Notes: generated by a model from the sequence alone, not told the origin. A stretch of 21,731 bases of DNA from Chara braunii (GCA_003427395.1 BFEA01000240.1:458693-480423); one strand, 5' to 3'; counted from the first letter of the stretch, positions 8,191 through 15,990 are shown. Program-made: numbers and translations.

Positions 8191-9796
8191 GTGTGCCCCG
8201 ACACCGCTCGAAGCTTCCACGTGGATTCTGAAGACAGTGCATTCACGCCTCTAACAACCTAGGTCAGTCCTTCAGTCCTCCTCGGGGAACCCATATTACA
8301 AGTTTTCGATCTGGCTGATGATTTGGAACCCCCTCGCACCTTGTACGAGGAAGTTCTTTCCTTACGAACGCGTTATCAGCAAACGAAACAGTACTTAGAC
8401 GTTTCTGTTTTTCCACCCCGATCGTTATTAACGACAGGAGCCACCATCGCCTTGATTAAACAAGAAGCGGAAGCACCAGTAAATGATGTACCTAATTTGA
8501 TGCAAGAAATGACGGATCTAACAGGGCTAACTGTGGAACCGACTTCGGTTGGTTCAGAGAGTGATGCTGAAACTAAAGAAACGGAGATGATCAGCCCCGC
8601 TAAGTCCCAGATGATAGCAACTGTCTTTTCTGTTCGCACCAGTAGTTCCGTTTTCTCTAATGTCCATGAGCGGCGGGAATGGCCAGTTGATTGGATCGAT
8701 ATGCTCCTTAATATGTCCGGGGAATCGACGATCCCCATCCCGAGTCACGTTCTCGCGGAACTTCGGAAGTCGTTAATCTGTGTATTGAATGGTTACGCAG
8801 AAGTGCTGAGCGTGCATGACAAAGATATTGGGTTAACTAATGTAATTAAACATGCCATTCTCACGGGACATCATCCGCCCATTAGCTGCGCTCCCTACCG
8901 ATACTCGCCAGCTCAACGAGCGGCCGCCTTTCAGCGGATTAAGTAGTTCGAAGCTAATGGATGGATTGAACCCGCTATAGGACCATGGTCTTTTCCTGTA
9001 GTAATAGTACCCAAGAAAGCTGGGGGGATTCGTATTTGTATTGATTATCGAAAGCTGAATGATATCACGACTAAAGATGTGTATCCCCTCGCCGAATTGG
9101 TGAGTTATTGGATGCGATTGGGAGTGCTCGATTTTTCAGCAATTTTGATGTTCGTCATTAGTTCCATCATCTTCTTGTCCGAGAGAAAAATCGTTCGAAA
9201 ACCGCGTTTGTGTTTTTCGAAGGTACGTGGCAATGGATTCGATGTCCGATGAGTATCTGCAATGCCCATGCAACTTTTCAGCGGGCCATGAACATGGCTT
9301 TTCAGAATTTCGTACGGAAGACTCGTTTGGCACAGAGCATCATCAACTACTGCGTGATTGTGTACATGGATGACATCCTAGTGTATTAGAGTTCCTACGA
9401 GGGACACGTGCAGCACATCGAATGGGCACTGCATGCGTTACGAGATGCACGTTTCAAGGTGGTGCTTGAGAAGTGTCAGTTTTTCCTCACCACCATTTCT
9501 TTCCTGGGGCACGTGGTGACAGACAAGGGACTCCAACCGGAGTCGCAGAAGGTGGCAGCTATCAGGGACGCGCCGGTGCCTACGACTATTACGCAAGTTC
9601 GCGCCTTTCTGGGCCTAGCCTCGTACTACCGAAGATTTATCAAGGGCTTCGCGGCGATTGCGGGACCCCTCACAAATCTGCTGCGCAAGGATCAGCCGTT
9701 GATCTGGACACCGGAGTGCGATCAAGCGTTTTCCAAACTCAAGGCTGCTCTCATTTCGGCTCCGGTCCTTATAAGACCGGATCCCGAAAAACCTTN
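8191..9796 (+). pseudogene. pol: pol: linker and reverse transcriptase
   Basis: This encodes the polymerase that copies element RNA into DNA. After stops at 8188 and 8260 an open stretch (8263-8946) holds a poorly conserved linker and the start of the polymerase (LTGHHPPI, then YRYSPAQRAAAFQRIK). TAG at 8944 follows. The fingers and palm continue at 8947-9100 (VIVPKKAGGIRICIDYRKLN). A frame change near 9100 and TAG at 9159 break the region around the first catalytic aspartate block. The active-site motif YMDDILVY is intact at 9363-9386 but is followed at once by TAG (9387). From 9390 the thumb side reads cleanly (FLGHVVTDKGLQ, ITQVRAFLGLASYYRRFIKG). The size and motif order fit gypsy polymerases. 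It is clearly non-functional as it stands. Confidence 0.9.
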
Positions 9797-9845
9797 GCTC
9801 TCATTTCGGCTCCGGTCCTTATAAGACCGGATCCCGAAAAACCTT
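9747..9845 (+). repeat. 49-bp tandem duplication around a single N, probable assembly artefact
   Basis: Bases 9747-9795 and 9797-9845 are identical, with one N at 9796. Removing the extra 50 bases joins the reverse-transcriptase frame (which contains YMDD) to the RNase H frame without a shift. This looks like two contig ends that overlap but were joined by an N. It is not a biological duplication. Confidence 0.85.
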
Positions 9846-10318
9846 TTGTTCTCATCACCGACTGGCAGCCAGAGGCGATCTCGGCGATCCTTGCCCAGGT
9901 GGGACCGAGCGGACTCGAGAGTGTAGTGGAGTATGCGTCCAAATCAGTGCCCGCCTGCAAGCGCAATTACGTCGCTCCAACGGGTGAATGCTATGCGGCT
10001 CTCTGGGGAATCAATCACTCCCGTGCTTACCTATACGGGCAAAAATTCACCCTGTTGACTGATCATGAGCCCCTGTTGGCTCTGAAGAAGTCGAAGGATT
10101 ACTCGGGCATGATCGGGCGATGGGCAACGGTGCTGTAGAGTATGGACTTTGACATTCGTCATCGAAAGCACGAGAAACACGGGAATGCGGACGGACTGAC
10201 ATGACTGCACCGGCCTGAGAAAGTTCCGAGGAATGAGGAGGTGATTCCGTGGAACGAACCCGAGCAGAAGATTGGACCTCGGTACGGCCAAGTGGAGATT
10301 TTGTCGAAGCAGTAAGTG
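9797..10318 (+). pseudogene. pol: pol: RNase H domain
   Basis: This domain degrades the RNA strand of the RNA-DNA hybrid. The frame reads LITDWQPEAISAILAQVG, then VEYASKS, GECYAALWGI and LLTDHEPLLAL, matching the acidic-residue blocks of Ty3/gypsy RNase H. The usual TDAS block has W in place of A (TDWQ). The frame meets TAG at 10136-10138, then continues with FDIRHRKHEKHGNADGLT, the conserved tail of this domain. TGA follows in the next codons (10201-10203). Both stops sit where Gln or Arg codons would be expected. Apart from the assembly duplication at its start, the domain has only point lesions. Confidence 0.85.
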
Positions 10319-10477
10319 ACACGAGGACTAATTTGCCTACTCTACTCTCTCCACAATTCAGTCCCGTCTCTCCCCTTCTGTCATCATGACTACCCCGCCT
10401 GCCTCCACCACCCCTTCTTCTCTTACTAATTCTGCCCCTCTTACTTCCTCAGCTTTCTTCGACACCCTCCTCGATAA
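10319..10477 (+). other. Pyrimidine-rich spacer between RNase H and the zinc finger
   Basis: This CT-rich stretch has no conserved pol motif in any frame. It ends at TTTATTTTTGCACCTGTATTG and then CACAG|GT (about 10483-10509), which has the look of a 3' splice site directly before the zinc-finger codons. The resemblance is only compositional. An ATG frame of 113 codons begins at 10386, but it is Ser/Thr/Pro-rich and crosses the finger in the wrong frame, so it is not accepted. Confidence 0.4.
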
Positions 10478-10884
10478 ATTCTTTATTTTTGCACCTGTAT
10501 TGCACAGGTTTACGGGGTCGACTGTCATCCCTACAAGACTAGATTTGTCGATTGGGTGGAATGCGCCACGTGTGTCAATCGTGCGCACGGAGCCTTCGTT
10601 CGATATCGAACGAGTAGCAAGGAATGGAGGTGCCCCCTGTGTAGAACGAACAAACTCCCTACGGAGGTTTGATTCGAGGCCGCCCGTACGGACGGTCCTG
10701 AATACGACGAAAAATACCGACGGGTGAAGGTCTGGACGGATAAAACTTTATTGGCGAAATTAGCGGGATTATCATTGGGTCATCTCACCAAACACGACAG
10801 ACGTAGGGTACCGAGAGATCTCGGGACTATCGATGGATCAACGGTCATTTGGAAAAGCGTAAAACTAACGGGTTGGGTTCGTGG
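10478..10884 (+). pseudogene. pol: pol: PHD-like zinc finger and linker to integrase
   Basis: One frame (10478-10672, then on to 10884 after a single TGA at 10670) encodes a zinc-finger-like segment. It contains FVDWVECATCVNRAHGAFV followed by EWRCPLC. Spacing is W-x2-C-x2-C-x4-H, then W-x-C-x2-C, with C codons at 10562, 10571, 10631 and 10640, H at 10586 and W at 10625. This is the signature of the second half of a PHD finger, except that the Cys expected shortly after the His is absent. An upstream FCTC may hold part of the first zinc ligands. After the TGA the linker (LTKHDRRRVPRDLG) resembles the segment that precedes the integrase N-terminus, and a one-base shift near 10825 joins it to integrase. 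A PHD-like finger is not usual at this point in gypsy pol. It could help target integration to chromatin. Confidence 0.6.
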
Positions 10885-12114
10885 ATGACAGTTCCTCATC
10901 CCTTCCAGAGATACGATTGGATCCGATCTGCTCACGAGGAACAGGCCGCTCATTTCGCAATGCGTGTCACGGAGGCAACTGTAGACCAGAACCGATGGTT
11001 CTGGTCCAATAAACGAGATGATGTCAAATACATTGTCGCTAACTGTTTGGTCTGTGCCGCTGATCGCGCCCCTATACGGGGACCAAACACGATCGTGCCA
11101 ACGGAAGTAGAGCGTCCTTTCCAGCGAGTCAGTATGGACACGACAGATATTGACGTGCCACCTGGCCCAAACCGCTATGAATATTCCATCCTGTTAGTTT
11201 TAATTGACCATTTTTTCAAATACATCGAAGTCTATCCTTGTAAGACCCGAAAGGCCGCCGAAATAGCCACATACATCGAACGATTCCTCTATACCCATCT
11301 AGATACGGAAGAAATTCTAACTGACAATGGGTCGGAATTCAAAGGTGAGGTAGAGGAACTGCTTGCGCGAAGGGGCGTCACGCTCCGACATACGGCACTC
11401 CACGTGTCCCTGTCAAACGGGTTGGCCGAGAATGCCAACCGTATGATAAAAACCGCCCTTCGCAGGAACTTAGCGGCACACGACACGCATCCGTGGCCCG
11501 AAATCGTATATCAGATCGCCGGCATCCACCAGTCCACCCCTCACGAGTCTACGGGGTTCACTCCCTTTCAGCTTCGAACTAATAGTCTCCCCTGTGTCGA
11601 TTACTGGGGTAACTCGGAAATTGCCGAAGTAGGGGGTAGAGACATGCGTGCGGCCCTCAAGGCCAAGGCCAAAAGGTACACCGATTTGATGGAACGGGCC
11701 GTTCCAAAGCTAGCCCGAAAAAGACAAAGGATGACCGAGCTGGCCTACGGTAGACAGGTCCGTAGCTACGAGGCCCGGAATGGAAATGTTGGGCCCCAGT
11801 ACCAGTATAAATTGGGGGACCTAGTGCAGGTACGTAAATGTGCACGCGATCGGAAACTCGCTCCCAAGTTCTCTGGCTGTTTTCGCGTTGTCGAACTCGG
11901 ACCCAACGACGCTAACACGGTGCGCATCGCGCCTGAGGCTAGCACTAGCCATAGCTCTGTCCCCACCGTTAGACATACCTCCTACCTCCATCTCCTTCCT
12001 CCTTCCGGTTTTCCTCCCTCTTCTTCCTCGGAAAGCGAGGAAAACGACGACGATCTAACCCTCTCTCCTCTTTCTCCCTCTTTTCCCTCGTCCTCCTCTC
12101 CGACCTCGCCATGA
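10807..12114 (+). CDS. pol: pol: integrase, open to its natural-looking end
   Basis: Integrase inserts the DNA copy into the host genome. The frame is open from 10807. The first in-frame ATG (about 10888) is internal to the domain, so this is the C-terminal part of Pol and not a separate gene. In order it has an HHCC zinc domain (H-x5-H in AHEEQAAHF, then CLVC), and a catalytic core with D in VSMDTTDID, D in LTDNGSEF and E in GLAENANR, giving a D,D-35-E-like arrangement. A GPY/F-like module (KLAPKFSGCFRV, with GCF in place of GPF/Y) follows, then a Ser/acidic C-terminal tail. No chromodomain is present. The last codons overlap the next frame by four bases (ATGA). It has no stop over 1.3 kb, in contrast to gag and reverse transcriptase. 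Confidence 0.9.
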   Translation, partial: GTERSRDYRWINGHLEKRKTNGLGSWMTVPHPFQRYDWIRSAHEEQAAHFAMRVTEATVDQNRWFWSNKRDDVKYIVANCLVCAADRAPIRGPNTIVPTEVERPFQRVSMDTTDIDVPPGPNRYEYSILLVLIDHFFKYIEVYPCKTRKAAEIATYIERFLYTHLDTEEILTDNGSEFKGEVEELLARRGVTLRHTALHVSLSNGLAENANRMIKTALRRNLAAHDTHPWPEIVYQIAGIHQSTPHESTGFTPFQLRTNSLPCVDYWGNSEIAEVGGRDMRAALKAKAKRYTDLMERAVPKLARKRQRMTELAYGRQVRSYEARNGNVGPQYQYKLGDLVQVRKCARDRKLAPKFSGCFRVVELGPNDANTVRIAPEASTSHSSVPTVRHTSYLHLLPPSGFPPSSSSESEENDDDLTLSPLSPSFPSSSSPTSP

Positions 12115-12593
12115 GTTTCATCACGGAGCGGGTTCTCGACGCACAGCTGCGGCAGCCACGTGGCCACATCTCAGAGATCCGGCAAGTTTGTCACCCTCGG
12201 CTCAATACGGATCTCCGCCGTTTGATGCGATTCTTCTGCGACGAAGGTATCTGTATCGCTGCCACGTTTCGGATAGAAGGAAGCCCTCACGCGATAGTGT
12301 TCACGGAGGCTACTGCAGTTCACCGGCGAGCGGGTCCCAGAACGAGCCACGTCACCACAATGGCGGCATTCACCGGTGACATCAGCTCGGTCAATCCGCT
12401 GCGGCATACCGCGATCTTGGCCTCGCTGCGCGAGTGGACGGAGCAAGTGTCCAACGTGTGGCAGCACGTCCTCGCCCGGGAGGGGTATAACATCATCTCG
12501 ATCTTTGCATCGGACCTTGATGGCATTCGCCGATCACCGCGCGAGCGGCCAGTTGCGATCCCAACCCTCGTCCCCTTCCCCCATCCCCAATGA
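12111..12593 (+). CDS. Extra frame 1 after integrase, unknown function
   Basis: This frame has 160 codons from a true ATG that overlaps the integrase stop as ATGA. That arrangement would suit termination-reinitiation or a frameshifted fusion. The protein is mixed alpha/beta in look, with no signal peptide and no membrane segment. Recognisable stretches are LRRLMRFFCDEGICIAATF, HAIVFTEA and YNIISIFASDLDGI. The end is Pro/Arg-rich. Cysteines are few and do not form a zinc motif. In position it matches the envelope-like third frame of some plant gypsy elements, but without membrane segments an envelope role is unlikely. It is intact over its whole length in a copy where gag and polymerase are not. 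No family was recognised. Confidence 0.6.
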   Translation: MSFITERVLDAQLRQPRGHISEIRQVCHPRLNTDLRRLMRFFCDEGICIAATFRIEGSPHAIVFTEATAVHRRAGPRTSHVTTMAAFTGDISSVNPLRHTAILASLREWTEQVSNVWQHVLAREGYNIISIFASDLDGIRRSPRERPVAIPTLVPFPHPQ

Positions 12594-12661
12594 ACCACGC
12601 CAATTTTCTCGCCCCTCTCTCTATCTTTGCTCTCCCGTCTCTCTTCCCCACCTTCTGGTAA
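12594..12661 (+). other. Pyrimidine-rich gap between the two extra frames
   Basis: This gap is dominated by CT runs (TTTTCTCGCCCCTCTCTC and similar). The polypyrimidine character continues to about 12720, just before conserved-looking codons of the next frame. A spliced subgenomic RNA with a 3' splice site here is conceivable, but no clear branch point or AG was pinned down. Confidence 0.35.
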
Positions 12662-13621
12662 TCCGATCTTCACCCTTCTCTTTCCTTCTCGTTCGAGCCT
12701 CTTTCAGTCCCTCTTATCAATCCTGGACATTGGCGATTGTGGCGCGAAACTTTTGAGGAGCTGTCCTTTTGCTTGGCCAGAGTACAAGTGAAGTGGACGG
12801 GCACTATCGAGCACCCCACGTGGATCGAGAATCCTGAGCTGCTGATCATACAGGGTTGGAGGACTAACGCGGAAGGAGATCTTATTGGATTCCTCTTTGG
12901 ATCGGTACGAACGGGGCGTCGTCAGTTGATTGCACAGGAGCTCATCGCACCGATCGTGCAATTGGCGGACGATCTCTCGCCCGACATCTACTTTCAGAGC
13001 GACAACAGTCCTGCTCCGTACATTTTCGAGCGATCCTTGGATCCGTACGTTCAGTGGACTTCGTGCTTGGAGGAACCTAGGGACGAGGATACCCTACCAT
13101 GGCGGCAGGAGTATCTGAAGCCGTACGGGATCATCCCTCACGCCTTCTATCCGAGGGCAGAGGAAGTGGTGATCGACGACGACGACGAAGAAGAAGACAA
13201 CGACGAGAAAACATCGGAGGAGGGAAGCTATAGTGAACATAGCGAGGGCGAGCTGAGCGAAGGAGTAGAAGAGGAAGAAGAAACTGGATCCGGGTGGGAA
13301 GCCCCGCCGAAGGAAGCGACGTGTACGGGAACGGGGGCGGAAGATCCGGAAGCGGCACGAAAGCGCGAAGAGATTGCCTCCGGAAAGCGCCAGCTGGAGT
13401 TCGCTAGCGAGGCTAGCCTGCGCATCGGTAGCGATCTGACCAGGGATCCAGAGCCGCCGAGGCCCGAAGATGGCGACCCTGCAGCCGCCACCTCAAGTAC
13501 CGCGCAACGGAGACGGCGCCGATCCCCCTCCTCCTCCAGCCCCACCCGTCCCCCAGTTCGCCCACGTACCAATGCGGGCGATAGGCCTTCGACCTCGGAC
13601 ACTGCCCCGCCGACCCCTTGA
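12662..13621 (+). CDS. Extra frame 2 after integrase: acidic and Arg/Ser-rich protein
   Basis: An open frame of about 320 codons (TAA at 12659-12661, TGA at 13619) without an ATG near its start. The convincing part begins about 12722 (WRETFEELSFCLARVQVKW). A globular N-terminal half of about 145 residues (GDLIGFLFGSV, LPWRQEYLKPYGIIPHAFYP) is followed by a very acidic stretch (VVIDDDDEEEDNDEK, then repeated E runs). A basic SR-like tail comes next (RRRRRSPSSSSPTRPPVRPR). Acidic plus SR-like tails are common in nucleic-acid or chromatin-associated proteins, but that is inference. Without an ATG it needs splicing, frameshifting from the upstream frame, or a lost start. From memory it resembles hypothetical proteins of charophyte algae. 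This is unverified. Confidence 0.6.
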   Translation, partial: SDLHPSLSFSFEPLSVPLINPGHWRLWRETFEELSFCLARVQVKWTGTIEHPTWIENPELLIIQGWRTNAEGDLIGFLFGSVRTGRRQLIAQELIAPIVQLADDLSPDIYFQSDNSPAPYIFERSLDPYVQWTSCLEEPRDEDTLPWRQEYLKPYGIIPHAFYPRAEEVVIDDDDEEEDNDEKTSEEGSYSEHSEGELSEGVEEEEETGSGWEAPPKEATCTGTGAEDPEAARKREEIASGKRQLEFASEASLRIGSDLTRDPEPPRPEDGDPAAATSSTAQRRRRRSPSSSSPTRPPVRPRTNAGDRPSTSDTAPPTP

Positions 13622-13889
13622 TTTTCTCACCCTCGAGCAGATCCGTACCCTCGTCACCTTCCCTTCCCATCCTTTCCATCCCCATCTCTTCCGCGACTTC
13701 TACTCTACCCGTCTACTCGCCACCGTCCACCCCCACGTCTCCCTTCAGTCCGCTGCTCCCACATTCTGCTGGCATCTCCTGCTGTTCAGCGCTTTTCCGC
13801 ACTCTCTCCTCCTTCTGTCGCGATTACCTCGCTTCCCTCCCCTGCAGTGGCGATCATTTCCCCCGCTTCCACCGAATTATCTGATATGA
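13470..13889 (+). CDS. Overlapping frame at the end of extra frame 2, doubtful
   Basis: This frame has 139 codons from a true ATG, overlapping the previous frame by 152 bases in a different phase. The protein is dominated by Pro, Leu, Phe, Ser and His, which is what CT-rich DNA would encode by chance. A short stretch, RRPLDFLTLEQIRTLVTFP, looks more protein-like. It is kept only because overlapping ATG starts recur in this part of the element. Confidence 0.2.
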   Translation: MATLQPPPQVPRNGDGADPPPPPAPPVPQFAHVPMRAIGLRPRTLPRRPLDFLTLEQIRTLVTFPSHPFHPHLFRDFYSTRLLATVHPHVSLQSAAPTFCWHLLLFSAFPHSLLLLSRLPRFPPLQWRSFPPLPPNYLI

Positions 13890-14386
13890 GGAGCTCCCGG
13901 TGAGGATGGAAGGGATGAATCACTTCCTACCCCCACTCCCCCCCCGTCATCCCCACGAGATCCCTGGCATGTACCGCCTCTACTGGCCTATTCCAACTAG
14001 GCGGTAGATCCCATTCACTTGAACCCCCCCCCCCTTTTTTCTCTCCTCCCTTCATCGGCACCCCATCAACGATGACGTCAACCTACGCTCTGATTCGACA
14101 GACGGCAACGAGCAAGGGTGCAGAGCACACGGAGATCAGGTGGACCATGATGGCGTCACCTGAACGATCTCCACGAGGCAGAGGGTTGCATATGACAAGG
14201 CTACAGAGATCTTACCACGGATGTTGTCGCCATCTCATCCACGGCCCAGTTATTGTTCCTTGTACTTCTTTCTGCTCTGTTGATACGCTTGGTTCCTCAT
14301 GCACCACTCTGTTCTCCCCTCTTCTTTTTCGCCATGACATGCAATCAGGAGATCGCATAATTTTGGAACCCCCTGCGCGTCACATA
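13890..14386 (+). other. Non-coding tail of the internal region
   Basis: About 500 bases between the last frame and the 3' LTR. They include a C-run followed by T's near 14024-14040 and no convincing frame. A purine tract, which should prime plus-strand DNA next to the 3' LTR, is not evident. Instead the last 13 bases read TGCGCGTCACATA, matching the LTR's own 3' terminus. Confidence 0.6.
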
Positions 14387-14393
14387 TGTGACG
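14378..14393. repeat. 16-bp perfect palindrome at the internal/3' LTR junction
   Basis: CGTCACATATGTGACG is its own reverse complement. Its right half is the start of the 3' LTR (TGTGACG). Its left half equals the terminal bases of the LTR end (CGTCACA at 15410-15416), separated by TA. This is what two abutting LTR ends would look like. Confidence 0.8.
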
Positions 14394-15416
14394 AACCACT
14401 TCCCGACCCCGTGCCATCTGCCTTATGCTGCACGACATCAGCAGCCAAGCCACCAGGCGGCCTTGAGAAAAAAGGCGCCAGGGACCAACGTTGTGTTGAA
14501 CTGAGTCGCGGATCGGTCCCTTAGTCATATGCATGATCAAGTGGATGGGTGTTTGCTCTCGCTCTTGTGTCAAAAGGGTTGATTGAGGGTCGCGCGTATT
14601 GCTTTTGCTTTTAATGACGTCTCAAGATATTTGTGATTGATTGTCATGTGGACTAACAAGTACCCTTCAATTGGGCGCCAACCTCCCGTATCTCCCATTC
14701 CAACGCGACCCTTTCCCTACAGCGAGGAAAGGACACGTGTATGTGAGTGGGACGTACGAGAAGCCGTCGCACAAATCCGCGGGCACTATTACTTCCCTCC
14801 GGCCGATCGTTATTCAGAGTTCGTAGACGCTGGATTTGTCATTATCGATACGCACTTTCCACCCTACTCGATATTGTTGTCGTTTAACGAGTTGATTGTC
14901 ATTCCGTGGACGGCAGTGGTGCCCCATTGGCCCTGCACTCTGTGCACGGAGTGCCAACGTTTCGATCGCTACGAAGCGAAGGGCTTCCACTACCGAATAC
15001 GGAGTGAGGACGAGCATAAGGAAAGAGCCACTCGGCTGAGACCATCCACGTGGGACTCGGAACTGACCAGCGAACGACGATGAGATCTGATACGAAAACC
15101 AGACACGCAAAGCGTGCCAAAGCCTTTCCGTTCTAAACGATGGGCCGTAGCTCGGTGGGAAGCCCGACAGTACTTTTTGGATTGAATTTGGATCTTTCTG
15201 TTTTCGCGCCATGTCCGCGCGCGCATTCCACGACGCGCGAAATTAATCGACTTGCTACATTGTACCTACACGGGGGATTTCAGTTCCATCTGTGTCCCCA
15301 CACTCAATTTCCAAAAATCCTTGGCACACCCCATCTTGCTGTTTTTCTGAGCCTCTTTCTGCCTGCCTAACACTCCGAACGGAAGACATCACAAGGCGTG
15401 AGGTTTGCGCGTCACA
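14387..15416 (+). repeat. 3' LTR (short form)
   Basis: It starts TGTGACG and ends CGTCACA, perfect 7-base inverted termini with canonical TG...CA. It aligns with the 5' LTR from 3217 to 3249 and from 4891 to 5875, skipping the 1641-bp segment. By eye there are about 27 substitutions in the long shared part, many of them C/T or G/A. TGCG follows directly at 15417. It carries a shortened copy of the LTR-borne frame. Confidence 0.9.
14646..15083 (+). pseudogene. Orphan LTR frame, 3' LTR copy, truncated
   Basis: This is the second copy of the frame at 5117-5656. It runs from the same ATG and stops at TGA 15081-15083, where the 5' copy has CGA (a C-to-T change), leaving 145 codons. Amino-acid differences from the 5' copy are few: Gly to Glu and Gly to Arg in the N-terminal third, and Ser to Trp near the stop. 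The sequence here has no ambiguous bases, so it shows the residues hidden by N's in the 5' copy (ADRYSEFVDAG). Bases after the stop still follow the 5' copy. Confidence 0.5.
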
Positions 15417-15420
15417 TGCG
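15417..15420 (+). repeat. Target-site duplication TGCG, right
   Basis: TGCG follows the 3' LTR terminus and equals the four bases before the 5' LTR (3213-3216). Confidence 0.6.
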
Positions 15421-15872
15421 TGAGGAAACGGAAGGAGGAATGCTGGTGCCCCCCAGTACCTCCCTCCGACCTCGAGGTGGGTTAAAAGGTGATCAGTATC
15501 AGCCGCGTGAGACATGGGTATTTCAAGAATAGGGAGGAAGGAGCTAGCTCTTCAACCACCTTCTTGGATATGATCTGCAGACATTCAGGTATATTCCGAA
15601 AAAAGGAGGGGGGAACTTTTTTTTTTTTTTTTTTCAACAACTTGCACAGTTAATCCTGTGGAATCTAAAGTAATCAATGCTGGCAGGTCGCAGAAAGTTT
15701 CTCAGTTATATTCTGTTTTCATTTTGCATATGGGATGCTGGACCCGTTTTCCAGCAGGTGACGCTCCCCACCAATAGATGGAGCCTCTCCCTGGGTGTTA
15801 GTGGTGTCTGGTTTATCAACACTGCTAACACTGCAGAGGGTGTGTGTTTGCAAAAAAAAAAAAAAAAAAAAA
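15421..15872 (+). mobile_element. LINE copy 1, 3' region resumed after the LTR element, with A-tail
   Basis: This sequence aligns with the region following ORF2 in LINE copy 2. GGAGGAATGCTGGTGCCCCC near 15437 matches GGAGGATCTACCGGTGCGCC near 21075. The block ending GTAATCAATGCTGGCA (15671-15686) matches 21332-21347, and GCTGGACCCGTTTTCCAGCA (15735 on) matches 21625 on. So the LINE continues across the LTR insertion, confirming nesting. The A-run at 15852-15872 is a plausible LINE poly(A) tail. A run of 18 T's at 15617-15634 is internal and unexplained. Confidence 0.65.
15735..15753. other. Hairpin in the LINE 3' region
   Basis: GCTGGACCCGTTTTCCAGC can pair GCTGGA with TCCAGC around a 7-base loop. 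The matching site near 21625 (CTGGACCCGGTTTCCAG) keeps a shorter version. A stem near the 3' end is a known recognition feature of some LINEs. A role here is inference. Confidence 0.4.
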
Positions 15873-15934
15873 GGTTTGGGAACTAATCCCTTGACAAATA
15901 GACAATGTCCTCTATTGATGTTTATTTCGCGGGG

Positions 15935-15990
15935 GTCACAAAAACGAGTTATAATTGCACTATGGACCAAGAGACAGTTTGCAATTGCAC
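15935..15990 (+). repeat. Inverted repeat, left arm (56 bp)
   Basis: This arm is the reverse complement of 17619-17674 with four mismatches. Landmarks are GTCACAAAA, GAGTTATAATTGCACTATGG and ACAGTTTGCAATTGCAC. The similarity fades outward (CGGG before GTCAC on both sides). It is directly followed by T18 then G12. Confidence 0.9.

Larger units (their letters stand above)
3217..15416 (+). mobile_element. Ty3/gypsy-type LTR retrotransposon, degenerate, nested in LINE copy 1
   Basis: This element of about 12.2 kb copies itself through RNA and inserts by an integrase. Its order is 5' LTR, primer site, gag, protease, reverse transcriptase, RNase H, zinc finger, integrase, two extra frames, 3' LTR. 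Reverse transcriptase and RNase H lying before integrase define the gypsy order, as opposed to copia. The 3' LTR has inverted ends TGTGACG and CGTCACA, and TGCG flanks the whole element. By eye the LTRs differ at about 27 positions over roughly 990 shared bases, so the insertion is not recent. gag and the first half of pol are broken by stops and frameshifts, so the copy is not autonomous. No chromodomain was seen. The extra frames recall large plant lineages such as Athila in position only, and no family name can be assigned. Confidence 0.9.

Noticed and set aside
10386-10727. 113-codon ATG frame before integrase
   Set aside because: It crosses the zinc-finger codons in the wrong frame, and its own composition is Ser/Thr/Pro from CT-rich DNA.
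12111-13621. Envelope glycoprotein
   Set aside because: No signal peptide, membrane anchor or cysteine pattern is visible in either frame. The position alone is not evidence.
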